Under the pieces are notes generated by a model that searched no databases, was not told where the DNA came from, and saw only the letters and a program-made list of their open reading frames with translations. 64,000 bases of DNA from Thermofilaceae archaeon (GTDB lineage Archaea; Thermoproteota; Thermoprotei; Thermofilales; Thermofilaceae): contig JAVYQJ010000003.1 of NCBI GenBank assembly GCA_038731975.1, positions 62,001-126,000 of the forward strand. Reading direction: 5' to 3'. Below, in pieces: positions 37,129-45,703 of this stretch; position 1 is the first letter of the stretch; each line of letters opens with the position of its first letter. The position numbers and the translations under genes were made by a program.

Positions 37129-38056
37129 AGTGTCCACCACTCACAGGAACAAGGGGGGGCTTCTCTCGCACGCACCTAGCGATAGAGCTGGGGCATCTAC
37201 CGTAAAATGGGCAGCCCGCTTTCTCTTCTCCCGGCCTAGGAGGCTCGCCGGGGTAGGATCTCAACGGCCTCTTATCACCAAGCCTGGGAATTGCTCCGAT
37301 CAGCATACGCGTGTACGGGTGAGCCGGGGCCTCCATGATGCTGCGTGTATCACCGATCTCTACTATCCTACCAGCGTACATCACCGCGCTTTTCTCGCAA
37401 AGCGCGCTGGCTAACAGCAGATCGTGAGAGATGAAGATCAGCGTAAGGCCGTTCTCCTCGCGCAGCTTCCTCAGAAGCTCGACTATCTGGAGCCGGAGGT
37501 GGGCGTCGAGCGCAGAGGTAGGTTCGTCGGCAACGAGGAGTTCAGCACCCGTCGAGAGGGCGAGAGCGATCGCAGCTCGCTGCTGCATCCCACCGCTCAG
37601 CTCATGGGGGTATCGATCGAGGACGTCATCAGGGTTCAACTCCACCTTCCTCAGGTAGTCCCTAGCCTTTGCGAACGCCTCCCTTTTCTCAAGACCATGC
37701 AGGCTATTCAGCACATGGTAGAACTGCCTTCCAATCTTAAGGTAGGGAGAGAGGCTTGAGCCAGGATTCTGGGGGATGTAGGTAACCCTCCTCCCTCTAA
37801 CCCCTTCATAATCGCGTACCTCATTGTTGATGACGCTTTTCCCGTTTACGAGCAGCACCCCCCTCGTCACAGCGTGTGGGGGTAGTATACCGGCTATCGC
37901 ACTGGCGAGGGTTGATTTCCCGCACCCGCTTTCACCGGCTAAGCAGAAGGAAGACCCCCGCTCGATTTCCAGGCTGACGTTTTTAACGGCCCAGACCACG
38001 CTGTCGAGCTCCTCATACCCGATGCTCAGATTCCTTGAAACCACTGCTAGAACCAT
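37103..38056 (-). CDS. Peptide/oligosaccharide ABC transporter ATPase, first subunit (DppD-like)
   Basis: A 317-residue ATPase. Walker A GESGCGKSTLASAIAG near residues 42-57, signature ELSGGMQQRAAIALAL, Walker B LLVADEPTSALD and the H-loop FISHDL. The C-terminal oligopeptide-transporter domain has HPYTRMLIGAIPRLGD and the cysteines CPFYGRCP, typical of DppD/OppD. The frame stays open a further 54 codons, but AAGGAGGTGGA seven bases before ATG 38056 fixes the start. It overlaps the permease gene upstream by ten bases. Confidence 0.94.
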   Translation of the reverse strand: MVLAVVSRNLSIGYEELDSVVWAVKNVSLEIERGSSFCLAGESGCGKSTLASAIAGILPPHAVTRGVLLVNGKSVINNEVRDYEGVRGRRVTYIPQNPGSSLSPYLKIGRQFYHVLNSLHGLEKREAFAKARDYLRKVELNPDDVLDRYPHELSGGMQQRAAIALALSTGAELLVADEPTSALDAHLRLQIVELLRKLREENGLTLIFISHDLLLASALCEKSAVMYAGRIVEIGDTRSIMEAPAHPYTRMLIGAIPRLGDKRPLRSYPGEPPRPGEEKAGCPFYGRCPSSIARCVREKPPLVPVSGGHYVECWLYA

Positions 38057-38943
38057 AGCTTCCACCTCCTTCGCAGGCGGGGGTCGAGCTCCTCTCTCAG
38101 TGCGTCTCCAAGCAGGCTGAAACCGAGCGCGGTTAGGAGGATGAAGAACCCCGGGAATAGGCTGATCCACGGCATGGAGGTTATGTACTTGAAGCCGTTC
38201 TGGGCTATGATGCCCCAATCGGGCTCGTCGGGCTTGAGCCCCAGCCCCAGGAAGTTTATGGCGGAAGCTTCCAGCAGTACGCTGCCCAAATCCGTGATTG
38301 CTTGGACAAGGACCGGTTGTAGGATGTTCCTAAGCACGTGCCGAAGGAGAACAACCCGGTCGGGAACCCCCGCCAGCCTTGCCAAAAGCACGTAATCCAT
38401 CTCGACTACCGACCTCGCGTAAACGAAGGATGCGCGCGCGTACCACGGCCACCACGACAGTATGAGGCTGAAGAGAAGCGTGTGGAACCCCTGGCCCAAA
38501 GCCAGCCGAAGAGCGAGAGCCACGACTATCGCTGGAAGGGCAAGGAAGACCTCAGTGAGGTAGTTCAGCGCGACCTCGATGGGGCCCCTGTAGTACGCCG
38601 CCAGCACTCCAACGACTAGTCCTATTGCAAGACTCGCGGCCACGACGGCGGCTATCTGGATCAGGGCTAGCCTCGCCCCCATCAGGACCCGCGAGAGGAC
38701 ATCCCTACCCAAGTTGTCCGTACCCATCGGGAACTCGAAGCTTGGCGGTCTACCCACCCGCTCTGCTGCAGCTGGCGGGACCGCTCCCATTCCTTCGCTA
38801 GGGTAAGGAGCTACAAGCGGTCCGAGGATCGCGAGGAGCAGAACGAATCCCGAAAGCGCGACACCCACCTTGAAGCGCGTGCTCCTTACCCACGCCCGCC
38901 TCACTGCGTGGCCAAGCTCCAGCACTTCCTTTACCTCGCTCAT
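38047..38943 (-). CDS. ABC transporter permease (DppC-like)
   Basis: A 298-residue inner-membrane permease with six predicted helices. The N-terminal OppC-type helix (VGVALSGFVLLLAILGPLVA) is followed by the FPMGTDNLGRDVLSRVLMGAR family motif and the cytoplasmic EAA-type loop LLARLAGVPDRVVLLRHVLRN that docks the ATPases. Its start overlaps the DppB-like gene by four bases. Confidence 0.94.
   Translation of the reverse strand: MSEVKEVLELGHAVRRAWVRSTRFKVGVALSGFVLLLAILGPLVAPYPSEGMGAVPPAAAERVGRPPSFEFPMGTDNLGRDVLSRVLMGARLALIQIAAVVAASLAIGLVVGVLAAYYRGPIEVALNYLTEVFLALPAIVVALALRLALGQGFHTLLFSLILSWWPWYARASFVYARSVVEMDYVLLARLAGVPDRVVLLRHVLRNILQPVLVQAITDLGSVLLEASAINFLGLGLKPDEPDWGIIAQNGFKYITSMPWISLFPGFFILLTALGFSLLGDALREELDPRLRRRWKLWF
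38060..38070 (-). promoter_or_regulatory. Shine-Dalgarno site of the DppD-like ATPase gene
   Basis: On the minus strand AAGGAGGTGGA precedes ATG 38056 at normal spacing, inside the end of the upstream permease gene. It shows that this internal start, not the upstream open frame, is used. Confidence 0.75.
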
Positions 38944-39965
38944 AGTCTCACCCTTGGGTCGATCAGAGCTTGAGCGATGTCCGCCAGGGTATTGACGATC
39001 AGGTAGAAGGCTGCAACTATTACGAGGAGCCCGATTGCGAGCCTGAAGTCGTTAACGCTGACTGCATCGTAGAGGAGGCGCCCCAACCCCTCTCTACCGA
39101 ACACGTACTCGACCACCATTGCGTCAACGAGGCTGTACGCGAACGCTAAGCCGCTGACCTGAACTAAACCTGGCAGCGCAGCCCTAAAAGCGTACCTCCA
39201 CACTATCGTTCTTCTCTTAACCCCCCATGCGGCGGCCGCCCTTACGTACTCCTCGAGGAGAGCGTCCGCCATGAGCGTCCGACCAATCCTCAGGCATACA
39301 CCTACGGGGTAGGCAGCGACGGCCAGTGCCGGGGGCAAGAGACGTACGAGCGCATCGACGAAAACGGGGAAATTGAGCTGGAGCAGGGCATCGAGTAGGT
39401 AAAAGCCCGTAATGGTGTAGAAGCCGGTGGAAAGGGCAAGACCCGCGTTAACCCGTCCGTAAGCCGTAAAACCGGAAGGCAGCAAAGCCATGAAAATTGC
39501 CAGACCCAGCCAGAACGTCGGGGTGTTGGCGAACACCGTACCCATCGCTTGGAGCACGCCATCCACTCTTTTCCCCCTGCGAAGCGCTGCGAAGACGCCG
39601 AGGAAGGAGCCGAGGGGGACGCCGATGGCGTACGCCACGAGCAGGAGCTCTAAGGTCGCCGCTAAGTTGCGCCACAGCACGTCGTACACCGGTTGACGGT
39701 AGGCGATTGAGAGGCCAAGGTCGCCGGTGAATACCATGCGCAGGAAGTTCAGAATCTGTGTGTGGAGGGGTTGATCCAGCCCCAGCTCCTTTCTAGCTTG
39801 TTCCACCGCCCTAGCTGCGCCCGGCCCCCGCGGGTGGCCCGCCCACTTTACCGCAGGATCTCCTGGAGAGAGGATGATTATCAGGTAGGAGAGAACGACG
39901 ACGCCAACTATGACGGTTACGCTCCAGACGACCCTTTTAACCAGGTAGCCGAGGCTCAGCGGCAT
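38940..39965 (-). CDS. ABC transporter permease (DppB-like)
   Basis: A 341-residue permease. The N-terminal helix with VVVLSYLIIILSPGDPA is typical of DppB/OppB, followed by LGLDQPLHTQILNFL, GDLGLSIAYRQPV and the EAA loop with EYVRAAAAWGVKRRTIVWRY. Six membrane helices are apparent. It follows the binding-protein gene after three bases and overlaps the second permease by four. Confidence 0.94.
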   Translation of the reverse strand: MPLSLGYLVKRVVWSVTVIVGVVVLSYLIIILSPGDPAVKWAGHPRGPGAARAVEQARKELGLDQPLHTQILNFLRMVFTGDLGLSIAYRQPVYDVLWRNLAATLELLLVAYAIGVPLGSFLGVFAALRRGKRVDGVLQAMGTVFANTPTFWLGLAIFMALLPSGFTAYGRVNAGLALSTGFYTITGFYLLDALLQLNFPVFVDALVRLLPPALAVAAYPVGVCLRIGRTLMADALLEEYVRAAAAWGVKRRTIVWRYAFRAALPGLVQVSGLAFAYSLVDAMVVEYVFGREGLGRLLYDAVSVNDFRLAIGLLVIVAAFYLIVNTLADIAQALIDPRVRL

Positions 39966-39968
39966 CTC

Positions 39969-41591
39969 TCAGTCTCTCACTTTAACGAGTTCGAAGCGGA
40001 TTACGTATATGTACAGTGGATTTAGCGCGCCCTCGGGGAGATCGACGCGGGGACTAACCACGAATGGTCTAACCTCATCCCAGAGGTTGACCGCGACGCC
40101 CTCATCGAACAGCATTTTCTGGGCTTGAGCGTAGAGCCGTAGTGCCAGCTCGTAGTCCTCCCCTTCAAGCTCGTATGCTCTATCCAATAGCTCATCGAAT
40201 TCGGTATTGTTATAGCCGGCCCAATTCCACTCCGTGTTCGTGCTGTGGAAAATGGCTAGGAACTCGTAGGGGGAGGGTATCGTGGGCCACCAGTCGCTAA
40301 TGATGAGGTGTGGAGCGCGTTCGGCGTCCTCCCAGACGGCCTTACCGGCATCCCTGACGGCGGTCCAAGGCAGTGGTTTGAGTTCAACGGTGATGCCTAT
40401 CTCGGCCAGCCTAGACTTTAATAGCTGCGCGAAAGCCTCGTTCTCCTCGTACTCGCCCTGGTACACGAACTCGATCACCGTGCCCTTCGGTACTCCCGAC
40501 TCCTGGAGGTACTCTCTAGCCAGCGTCAAGTCGTACTTGTACGCGAGCTGTTCATCGTAGCCAGGGAACCCGTGTGGTATGAGCCCCCTACCCACCCTAC
40601 CGAAGCCCCTTAAGGCTACTGGTACCAGCTCTTCCCATGGTATCGCGTGGATCACAGCCAGCCTGAAGGCGGTGATGTTCGTGGGGTAGCGACGGACGTT
40701 GAACAGAAGAAGGTAGTTGTGAAATAGGGTTACATTTATCACTTTAAAGCCCCGAGACGCTAGGTCTTGCACGTTGGCTCGGGGGACGCTGGAGGCGATG
40801 TGCACCTCCCCAGCCAGCAGGCCGTTGTACTGGGACAGAGGATCCGTCATGATCTTGATCACTACAACGTCGGGTGCGTCCGGGTTGTTAACGAGGCTCC
40901 AACCCCACCATCTCTCGAACTTTCTCAGCCTCACCTCGCTCTCAGGGCTGTAGTACTCGATGTAGTAGGGCCCGCTACCGGCGTCGTTGCCCTGGTTGAA
41001 CCACGACTCCAGCTTGGGGTCCAGCGGCGATTCGACACCGGCTTTAACCAGGGCTGACGGACTGAAGATGTAAGCGGAGTATATGGCAGCCGCCATCAGA
41101 TCCAATCGTGCCGGGTAAGAGAGCCTGATATTGACGGTGTACTCATCAACTATTTCCACCTCCTCCACAGAACTCCAGATGTAACCGCTGCCGCGGCCGA
41201 ACTTCTCGTAGACACCCTTAGCACGCTCGATAGAGAGTTTCACAGCGGTCGAGTTGAAGGGTGTACCATCGTGGAAGACAACCCCCCTCCTCAACCTGAA
41301 GGTCCAGAGCTTTCCATCCTCGCTGTGCTCCCAGCTCTCAGCGAGTACCGGCACTACGTTTCCCGTAGCCGGATCGTACCTCACCAGCGTCTCGTAAACC
41401 ACACCGATTACCGGGATACCCGTGTCATCTTCGATGGACGGGTCTATCCCCGTGATCCGGTCGAGGTACGCGTACACAACCACCTTGATCTTCCCGCGCT
41501 GCTGGCTGGGTAGGTACACAAAGAAGTACGCTAAGGCAGCGGCCGCTACGATGGCTGCTACAATCCCGGCTAGGAGGACCCCCCTCCTCAT
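39969..41591 (-). CDS. ABC transporter solute-binding protein, family 5 (peptide or oligosaccharide)
   Basis: A 540-residue extracytoplasmic binding protein, anchored by an N-terminal hydrophobic segment (LLAGIVAAIVAAAALAYFFV) after MRRG. Family 5 motifs: VPVLAESWEHSEDGKLWTFR-type segment near residues 85-104, RGVVFHDGTPFNSTAVKLS, and the later IPWEELVPVALRGFGR. It leads a five-gene operon with two permeases and two ATPases, so the system is complete. In archaea such systems often carry sugars or peptides; the substrate cannot be told here. Confidence 0.93.
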   Translation of the reverse strand: MRRGVLLAGIVAAIVAAAALAYFFVYLPSQQRGKIKVVVYAYLDRITGIDPSIEDDTGIPVIGVVYETLVRYDPATGNVVPVLAESWEHSEDGKLWTFRLRRGVVFHDGTPFNSTAVKLSIERAKGVYEKFGRGSGYIWSSVEEVEIVDEYTVNIRLSYPARLDLMAAAIYSAYIFSPSALVKAGVESPLDPKLESWFNQGNDAGSGPYYIEYYSPESEVRLRKFERWWGWSLVNNPDAPDVVVIKIMTDPLSQYNGLLAGEVHIASSVPRANVQDLASRGFKVINVTLFHNYLLLFNVRRYPTNITAFRLAVIHAIPWEELVPVALRGFGRVGRGLIPHGFPGYDEQLAYKYDLTLAREYLQESGVPKGTVIEFVYQGEYEENEAFAQLLKSRLAEIGITVELKPLPWTAVRDAGKAVWEDAERAPHLIISDWWPTIPSPYEFLAIFHSTNTEWNWAGYNNTEFDELLDRAYELEGEDYELALRLYAQAQKMLFDEGVAVNLWDEVRPFVVSPRVDLPEGALNPLYIYVIRFELVKVRD

Positions 41592-41765
41592 CCGTACACC
41601 GCAGTGACCCTACCCCTCACTTCTTAAGCATTGCCCCGAATAGGGGTCGGCTGTGAGCTTAGCAGCTGGAACGAGGCCTTTCCGCGGCGATAGCGGCTTG
41701 AAACGAAAAACTCCGGGCGATATTCACTTCTACGTTGCATCTTTACACTGGTGGGGATGGTGTAG

Positions 41766-42683
41766 ATGAGGGTTCTAGTCACTGGCGGTGCGGGATTCAT
41801 CGGTAGTCACCTAGTGAAGAGGTTGGTTCAAAGCGGCCACGAAGTTGTAGTCTTTGACAACTTCTCGACAGGTTCGGGAGATAACCTAAGAGAGCTTATG
41901 GGTGATATCGAGGTGGTTGAGGGTGATGTCCGCGATCGTGAGGCTGTGGAAGCTGTCGCGCAGCAGGCCGATGGCATCGTACATTTAGCCGCTTTAATCG
42001 ACGTGGCGGAGTCCTTGCAGAAACCCTTCCTCTACCTGGACGTAAACGTTCGGGGTACGTTGAACGTCCTTGAAGCCGCGAGGCGAGCTGAGGTGTTTGT
42101 CTTCGCATCGAGTGCTGCAGTGTATGGGAACCCTGTGCGCTTACCAATTGATGAGGAGCACCCGCTGCAGCCGCTTTCCCCCTACGGGGCCTCAAAGGTG
42201 GCGGGAGAGGCCCTCGTGAGCGCGTACGCTCACATCCACGGCTTCCGCCCAGTCGTTTTGAGGCTCTTTAACGTATATGGCCCGAAGCAGAGCAAGGCTT
42301 ACGCCGGCGTTGTGGTGGAGTTCATTAAGCGTATCCAGCGGGGCGAGCCGCCCGTGATCTTCGGCGATGGTGCGCAGACGAGGGATCTGGTGTTCATCGA
42401 CGACGTCGTTGAGTACTTTGTAAGAGCGCTGGTACTCGAGCGCGTCAGAGGGGTGTACAACATCGGCAGCGGAAGGCCGATTAGCGTACTTGAACTAGCC
42501 GAAACAGTGGCACGCGTCCTCGGGAGACCCGACCTAAAACCCCTACACACTGCACCGAGGCTGGGAGACATTAAGCACTCCTTCGCCAGTATCACAAGAG
42601 CTGTGAAAGATTTCGGATATGAACCATCAATCCCGCTGGAGGAAGGTATAAGGAGGACGATTAAGGCACTTCGGGACGCATAA
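41766..42683 (+). CDS. NAD-dependent sugar epimerase/dehydratase (UDP-glucose 4-epimerase-like)
   Basis: A 305-residue short-chain dehydrogenase/reductase. NAD-binding GGAGFIGSHLVKRL is at residues 7-20; the catalytic serine lies in FASSAAVYGNP, and the YxxxK pair in SPYGASKVAGEALV near residues 140-153; RLFNVYGPKQ and VFIDDVVEYF follow. It fits archaeal GalE-type epimerases. A UDP-sugar pyrophosphorylase-like gene lies 44 bases downstream, so the pair likely supplies activated sugars for glycosylation. Confidence 0.92.
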   Translation: MRVLVTGGAGFIGSHLVKRLVQSGHEVVVFDNFSTGSGDNLRELMGDIEVVEGDVRDREAVEAVAQQADGIVHLAALIDVAESLQKPFLYLDVNVRGTLNVLEAARRAEVFVFASSAAVYGNPVRLPIDEEHPLQPLSPYGASKVAGEALVSAYAHIHGFRPVVLRLFNVYGPKQSKAYAGVVVEFIKRIQRGEPPVIFGDGAQTRDLVFIDDVVEYFVRALVLERVRGVYNIGSGRPISVLELAETVARVLGRPDLKPLHTAPRLGDIKHSFASITRAVKDFGYEPSIPLEEGIRRTIKALRDA

Positions 42684-42686
42684 TAA

Positions 42687-42698
42687 ACATTTTATATG
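42687..42698 (+). promoter_or_regulatory. Probable TATA box of the GalU-like gene
   Basis: AACATTTTATATGC lies about 33 bases before ATG 42728 in the short gap after the epimerase gene, suggesting a separate promoter in addition to read-through. Confidence 0.45.
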
Positions 42699-42727
42699 CG
42701 TAACTTCCAGAAGGTGCTGAAGCTTCA

Positions 42728-43603
42728 ATGAAAGCTGTTATACTCGCTGCGGGTCTCGGTACGCGTCTCATCCCCTACAGCAAGGAGATGCCTAAAGAGA
42801 TGCTCCCCATCTTCCAGCTCGAGGGCGATAGGCCAGTTCTCAAACCGATCCTTCAGGTGGTTTTTGAGCAGCTCTACGAAGCGGGGATCAGGGATTTCTG
42901 CTTCGTTGTAGGCCGGGGTAAGAGGGCTGTCGAAGACCACTTTACTCCAGACTGGAGCTACGTTGATCTGCTGGAGGAGAAGGGCAAGCAAACTGAAGCT
43001 GAAATGCTCCGCCGCTTCTACAGAATGATAGAGAGCTCAAGTATCGTATGGGTAAACCAGCCGGTGCCCAGAGGGACGGGAGACGCTGTGGCGCAGGCAA
43101 GGGGCTTCGCTGGGAACGGGTACTTTTTTGTAGCGGCTGGAGACAATGTGTTCCTCGGCGAGAACGTGGCTGTAAGACTACTGAAGCTGCACGAAGAGCT
43201 CGGCGGCGCGATCATGGCTGGAAAGAGGGTTGAAGATCCCAGGAGGTACGGTGTCATCGTCGGCCGGGCGGTTGGCGAAAGGGTTGTCAGACTTGAGAAA
43301 ATACTTGAGAAGCCGAAGATTCCCCCCAGCAACCTTGTGAACACATCACTGTACTTTCTACCACCCGGAATCTTCGACGTTTTAGAGGAGTGTAAACCGA
43401 GCCCCCGGGGCGAAATCGAGCTAACGGATGCGATTCAAGCTCTAGTCGAGCGGGGCGAGGACGTTTACGTCTACGATGTTGGTGACACATACTGGATTGA
43501 TGTAGGCACGCCCGATACTTACCTTGACGCGGTGCTACTTTCGCTCAAGGTATGCAACAATCCGAGGATAATGGAGAAAGCCTGTAGGACGCTCCAAACC
43601 TAA
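42728..43603 (+). CDS. UTP-glucose-1-phosphate uridylyltransferase-like protein
   Basis: A 291-residue nucleotidyltransferase. The N-terminal AVILAAGLGTRLIPYSKEMP and the following KEMLPIF match GalU-type enzymes; other segments are VNQPVPRGTGDAVAQARGF, AAGDNVFLGENVA (metal binding), KILEKPKIPPSNLVNTSLYF and GDTYWIDVGTPDTYLDAV. It probably makes UDP-glucose for the neighbouring epimerase. The stop overlaps the convergent aminopropyltransferase stop by four bases. Confidence 0.9.
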   Translation: MKAVILAAGLGTRLIPYSKEMPKEMLPIFQLEGDRPVLKPILQVVFEQLYEAGIRDFCFVVGRGKRAVEDHFTPDWSYVDLLEEKGKQTEAEMLRRFYRMIESSSIVWVNQPVPRGTGDAVAQARGFAGNGYFFVAAGDNVFLGENVAVRLLKLHEELGGAIMAGKRVEDPRRYGVIVGRAVGERVVRLEKILEKPKIPPSNLVNTSLYFLPPGIFDVLEECKPSPRGEIELTDAIQALVERGEDVYVYDVGDTYWIDVGTPDTYLDAVLLSLKVCNNPRIMEKACRTLQT

Positions 43604-44514
43604 AGCGGGATAAATGCGGGGTTCGCGTCTGTTGGCACCTCCTTGATCGCGTCGACCTTTTCTCGTATGAAGCGGGGGAGGTGGAAAAGGTGGTAGTGCA
43701 CTTCTTCATCATAGAATGCCACTCCCCCCTTGAGCGAGGATAAGCGAGCTCTAAGCTCCTCTCGAGCAACTGAGAGAGGGTCCCTACCCAAGCTTCCTAG
43801 CACAAACCCCCAGTAGCTCATGAAGCTTGTCACGCTCGTGGTGTAGAGGCGAGCTAGGGGGAAGGCGGAGGCTACGGCGTTCCTTATCTTCGCAGAGGCA
43901 TCCGGAGTATAGCGCAAGGAAGTGGCTTGAGTAACCATAACGCCGCCAGGGCGAAGTCTGCCCTTCACCAGCTCGTAGAACTCCCTCGTGTAGAGGTAGA
44001 CGGAGGGTGTCCCCGGCAGTGGGTCGGTCAAATCCAGGATTACTACGTCAAAGCTCTCCCCAGTCTCCTCGATGTACTTGCGCCCATCCGCGATTACCAG
44101 CTCCAAGCGAGGGTCTTCGAAAGCTCCCTGGCTCCACTCGGGCATGTACCTACGGCAGAGGTCTACGAGTTCCCCGTCGATGTCCACCATCACTACCTTC
44201 TCCACTGTAGGGTAGCGGAGCACTTCCCTAGCGGTCGCGCCCTCCCCACCACCCACTATGAGGACACGTTTTGGGTCGGGGTGTGTCATCATCGCTGGGT
44301 GCACTAGAGCCTCGTGGTATACGTGCTCGTCGTACTCGCAGCTCTGCAGCTTACCGTCGAGGAAGAGGCACTTCCCAAACGAGTAGGTCTCGACGATATC
44401 GACTTGCTGGAACTTTGTCTTGCCTGAGTAGATCACGTGCTTAACCCCGTGCAAGTGGGCCTCGTGGGGCATCACCATCCACTCAAGGATAAACCTCCAG
44501 GTGGGCTCGATCAC
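43600..44514 (-). CDS. speE: Polyamine aminopropyltransferase (spermidine synthase family)
   Basis: A 304-residue enzyme that moves an aminopropyl group from decarboxylated SAM to a polyamine or agmatine. Features: VETYSFGKCLFLDGKLQSCE, DEHVYHEALVHPAM, the SAM-binding VLIVGGGEGATAREVLRY, VVMVDIDGELV and VVILDLTDPLP. The DLTDP motif, rather than DSSDP, is like thermophile enzymes that accept agmatine or longer polyamines; this specificity is an inference. It starts at ATG 44514. Confidence 0.92.
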   Translation of the reverse strand: MIEPTWRFILEWMVMPHEAHLHGVKHVIYSGKTKFQQVDIVETYSFGKCLFLDGKLQSCEYDEHVYHEALVHPAMMTHPDPKRVLIVGGGEGATAREVLRYPTVEKVVMVDIDGELVDLCRRYMPEWSQGAFEDPRLELVIADGRKYIEETGESFDVVILDLTDPLPGTPSVYLYTREFYELVKGRLRPGGVMVTQATSLRYTPDASAKIRNAVASAFPLARLYTTSVTSFMSYWGFVLGSLGRDPLSVAREELRARLSSLKGGVAFYDEEVHYHLFHLPRFIREKVDAIKEVPTDANPAFIPL

Positions 44515-44557
44515 GAGGGTACGCGCCCCCAGCGAGTATTAATTTTTCCCTTCCCTC

Positions 44558-44998
44558 CTAGTAATCGAATAGTGGTGGCAGCATCCTGGCTTTCCCCTTA
44601 ACCTCCTCTAACTTTTCACGAGAGGGAGGGTTGACGCCCAGCCTCTGCGTAGCCTCGAGAACCATCTGGCACAGCTCATCCAGCGGCCTAAGAGGGAGCT
44701 CGAAAGGTGTATGGGCGCCGGCCTCAACGAGCAGCTCCGCCAGCTCTAGATCGCAGACGCGGCAGAAGTCGGCCAACCTAACTAGCTTCAGCACCACCCC
44801 CTCCTCCAGGCCGGCTCTCTCAGCTAATGACCGCCGCTCTTTAGCTGTAAGCCCGTGCTCTACCAGCTGCCACAAGCTGTGCAACCCCAACCTGCCTAGC
44901 GTCGCCTTAACGTCTGCACTCACGAACCGGAGTTTGCTTAAACTCAGTGGGTCCTCCACGTACCCCCGGAACGTCAAGGCCTGGTATATTGATTGCAA
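44558..44998 (-). CDS. Conserved-looking helical protein with helix-hairpin-helix character (DUF4332-like)
   Basis: A 146-residue, mostly helical protein. The segments VKATLGRLGLHSLWQLVEHG and ELAELLVEAGAHTPFELPLR look like repeated helix-hairpin-helix units as in DUF4332 proteins. Two cysteines occur in ADFCRVCDLELAELL. It is probably transcribed with the aminopropyltransferase 43 bases downstream. The function is unknown and the family match is tentative. Confidence 0.6.
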   Translation of the reverse strand: MQSIYQALTFRGYVEDPLSLSKLRFVSADVKATLGRLGLHSLWQLVEHGLTAKERRSLAERAGLEEGVVLKLVRLADFCRVCDLELAELLVEAGAHTPFELPLRPLDELCQMVLEATQRLGVNPPSREKLEEVKGKARMLPPLFDY

Positions 44999-45404
44999 CG
45001 CTTAACCTGCCCCGATACTACTACAGGTAACTCGGTAACGTTGCGCCAAATGCCCCCGTAATGGGGCGCGAAATTGGTGTAGAGCTGGGGAGAGGAATCA
45101 TACGGCTGGCAGCTAGCGAGCAGCACGGTCGACGCGCCATTGAATTGATCCGTGCCGTTGAATAAGCCTCGTATGGTGGATGAGCGCCACAGAGAACCGT
45201 CAGCAATAACTCTACGGTAAAACCATCAGTAAAATTTGAAAACTTTTTGGGCATCTGTCAGACAGAATTTTGTTAACAATTACTGTTTAAATAAGCTGGT
45301 AAGCTTTAGGGATTAGAGCCTAACTCATCTAAAGAGGGGAAGGGTACAGTCCAAGCCGTAACAAGGACGGAAAATATTTGTAGCACCGTAGGAAACCTTC
45401 CTCG
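44999..45404. other. Gene-free stretch of about 400 bases
   Basis: No long reading frame of coding quality. A 34-codon plus-strand frame (ATG 45059 to a stop near 45163) reads like protein (GREIGVELGRGIIRLAASEQ) and may be a remnant or tiny gene. AAAATATTTG at 45371-45380 is about 30 bases before ATG 45405 and is probably the TATA box of the next gene. An AT-rich tract runs from about 45215 to 45305. Confidence 0.4.
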
Positions 45405-45686
45405 ATGACAAGAGATCAAGCTGTGGGAGCAGCATTAATGATCGGCTCGATAGCGGGTATCGCGATATACGGCTGGCTCCTTATGTCCCCCTACAGTCTT
45501 CTTATCCTTCAACTCACAGCTTTCATAGCGGTAGCTGGAGTTCTCGGAATACTTGCTTGGATCGGGTACACGCTTGCAACTACGCCGCCGCCCAAACCTA
45601 TCGAAGAGATCGAGAAGGAGATTGAAGAGGAGCTCAAGAAGCTGGAGGAGGAAGCGAAAAAGGAGGCTGCCAGTAGCTCGCAGTAG
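45405..45686 (+). CDS. Small membrane protein with charged C-terminal helix
   Basis: A 93-residue protein with two membrane helices: ALMIGSIAGIAIYGWLLM near residues 10-27 and LLILQLTAFIAVAGVLGILAW near residues 32-52, followed by TTPPPKPIEEIEKEIEEELK, a strongly charged helix or coiled coil rich in E and K. A TATA box lies about 30 bases before ATG. It precedes the secreted protein gene by 17 bases; the two are probably co-transcribed. Function unknown. Confidence 0.75.
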   Translation: MTRDQAVGAALMIGSIAGIAIYGWLLMSPYSLLILQLTAFIAVAGVLGILAWIGYTLATTPPPKPIEEIEKEIEEELKKLEEEAKKEAASSSQ

Positions 45687-45703
45687 GCACAAGGCTGAAC
45701 CCT

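Noticed and set aside
38057-38218. 54-residue N-terminal extension of the DppD-like ATPase
   Set aside because: It lies inside the permease gene, reads as low complexity, and a strong Shine-Dalgarno site precedes ATG 38056.
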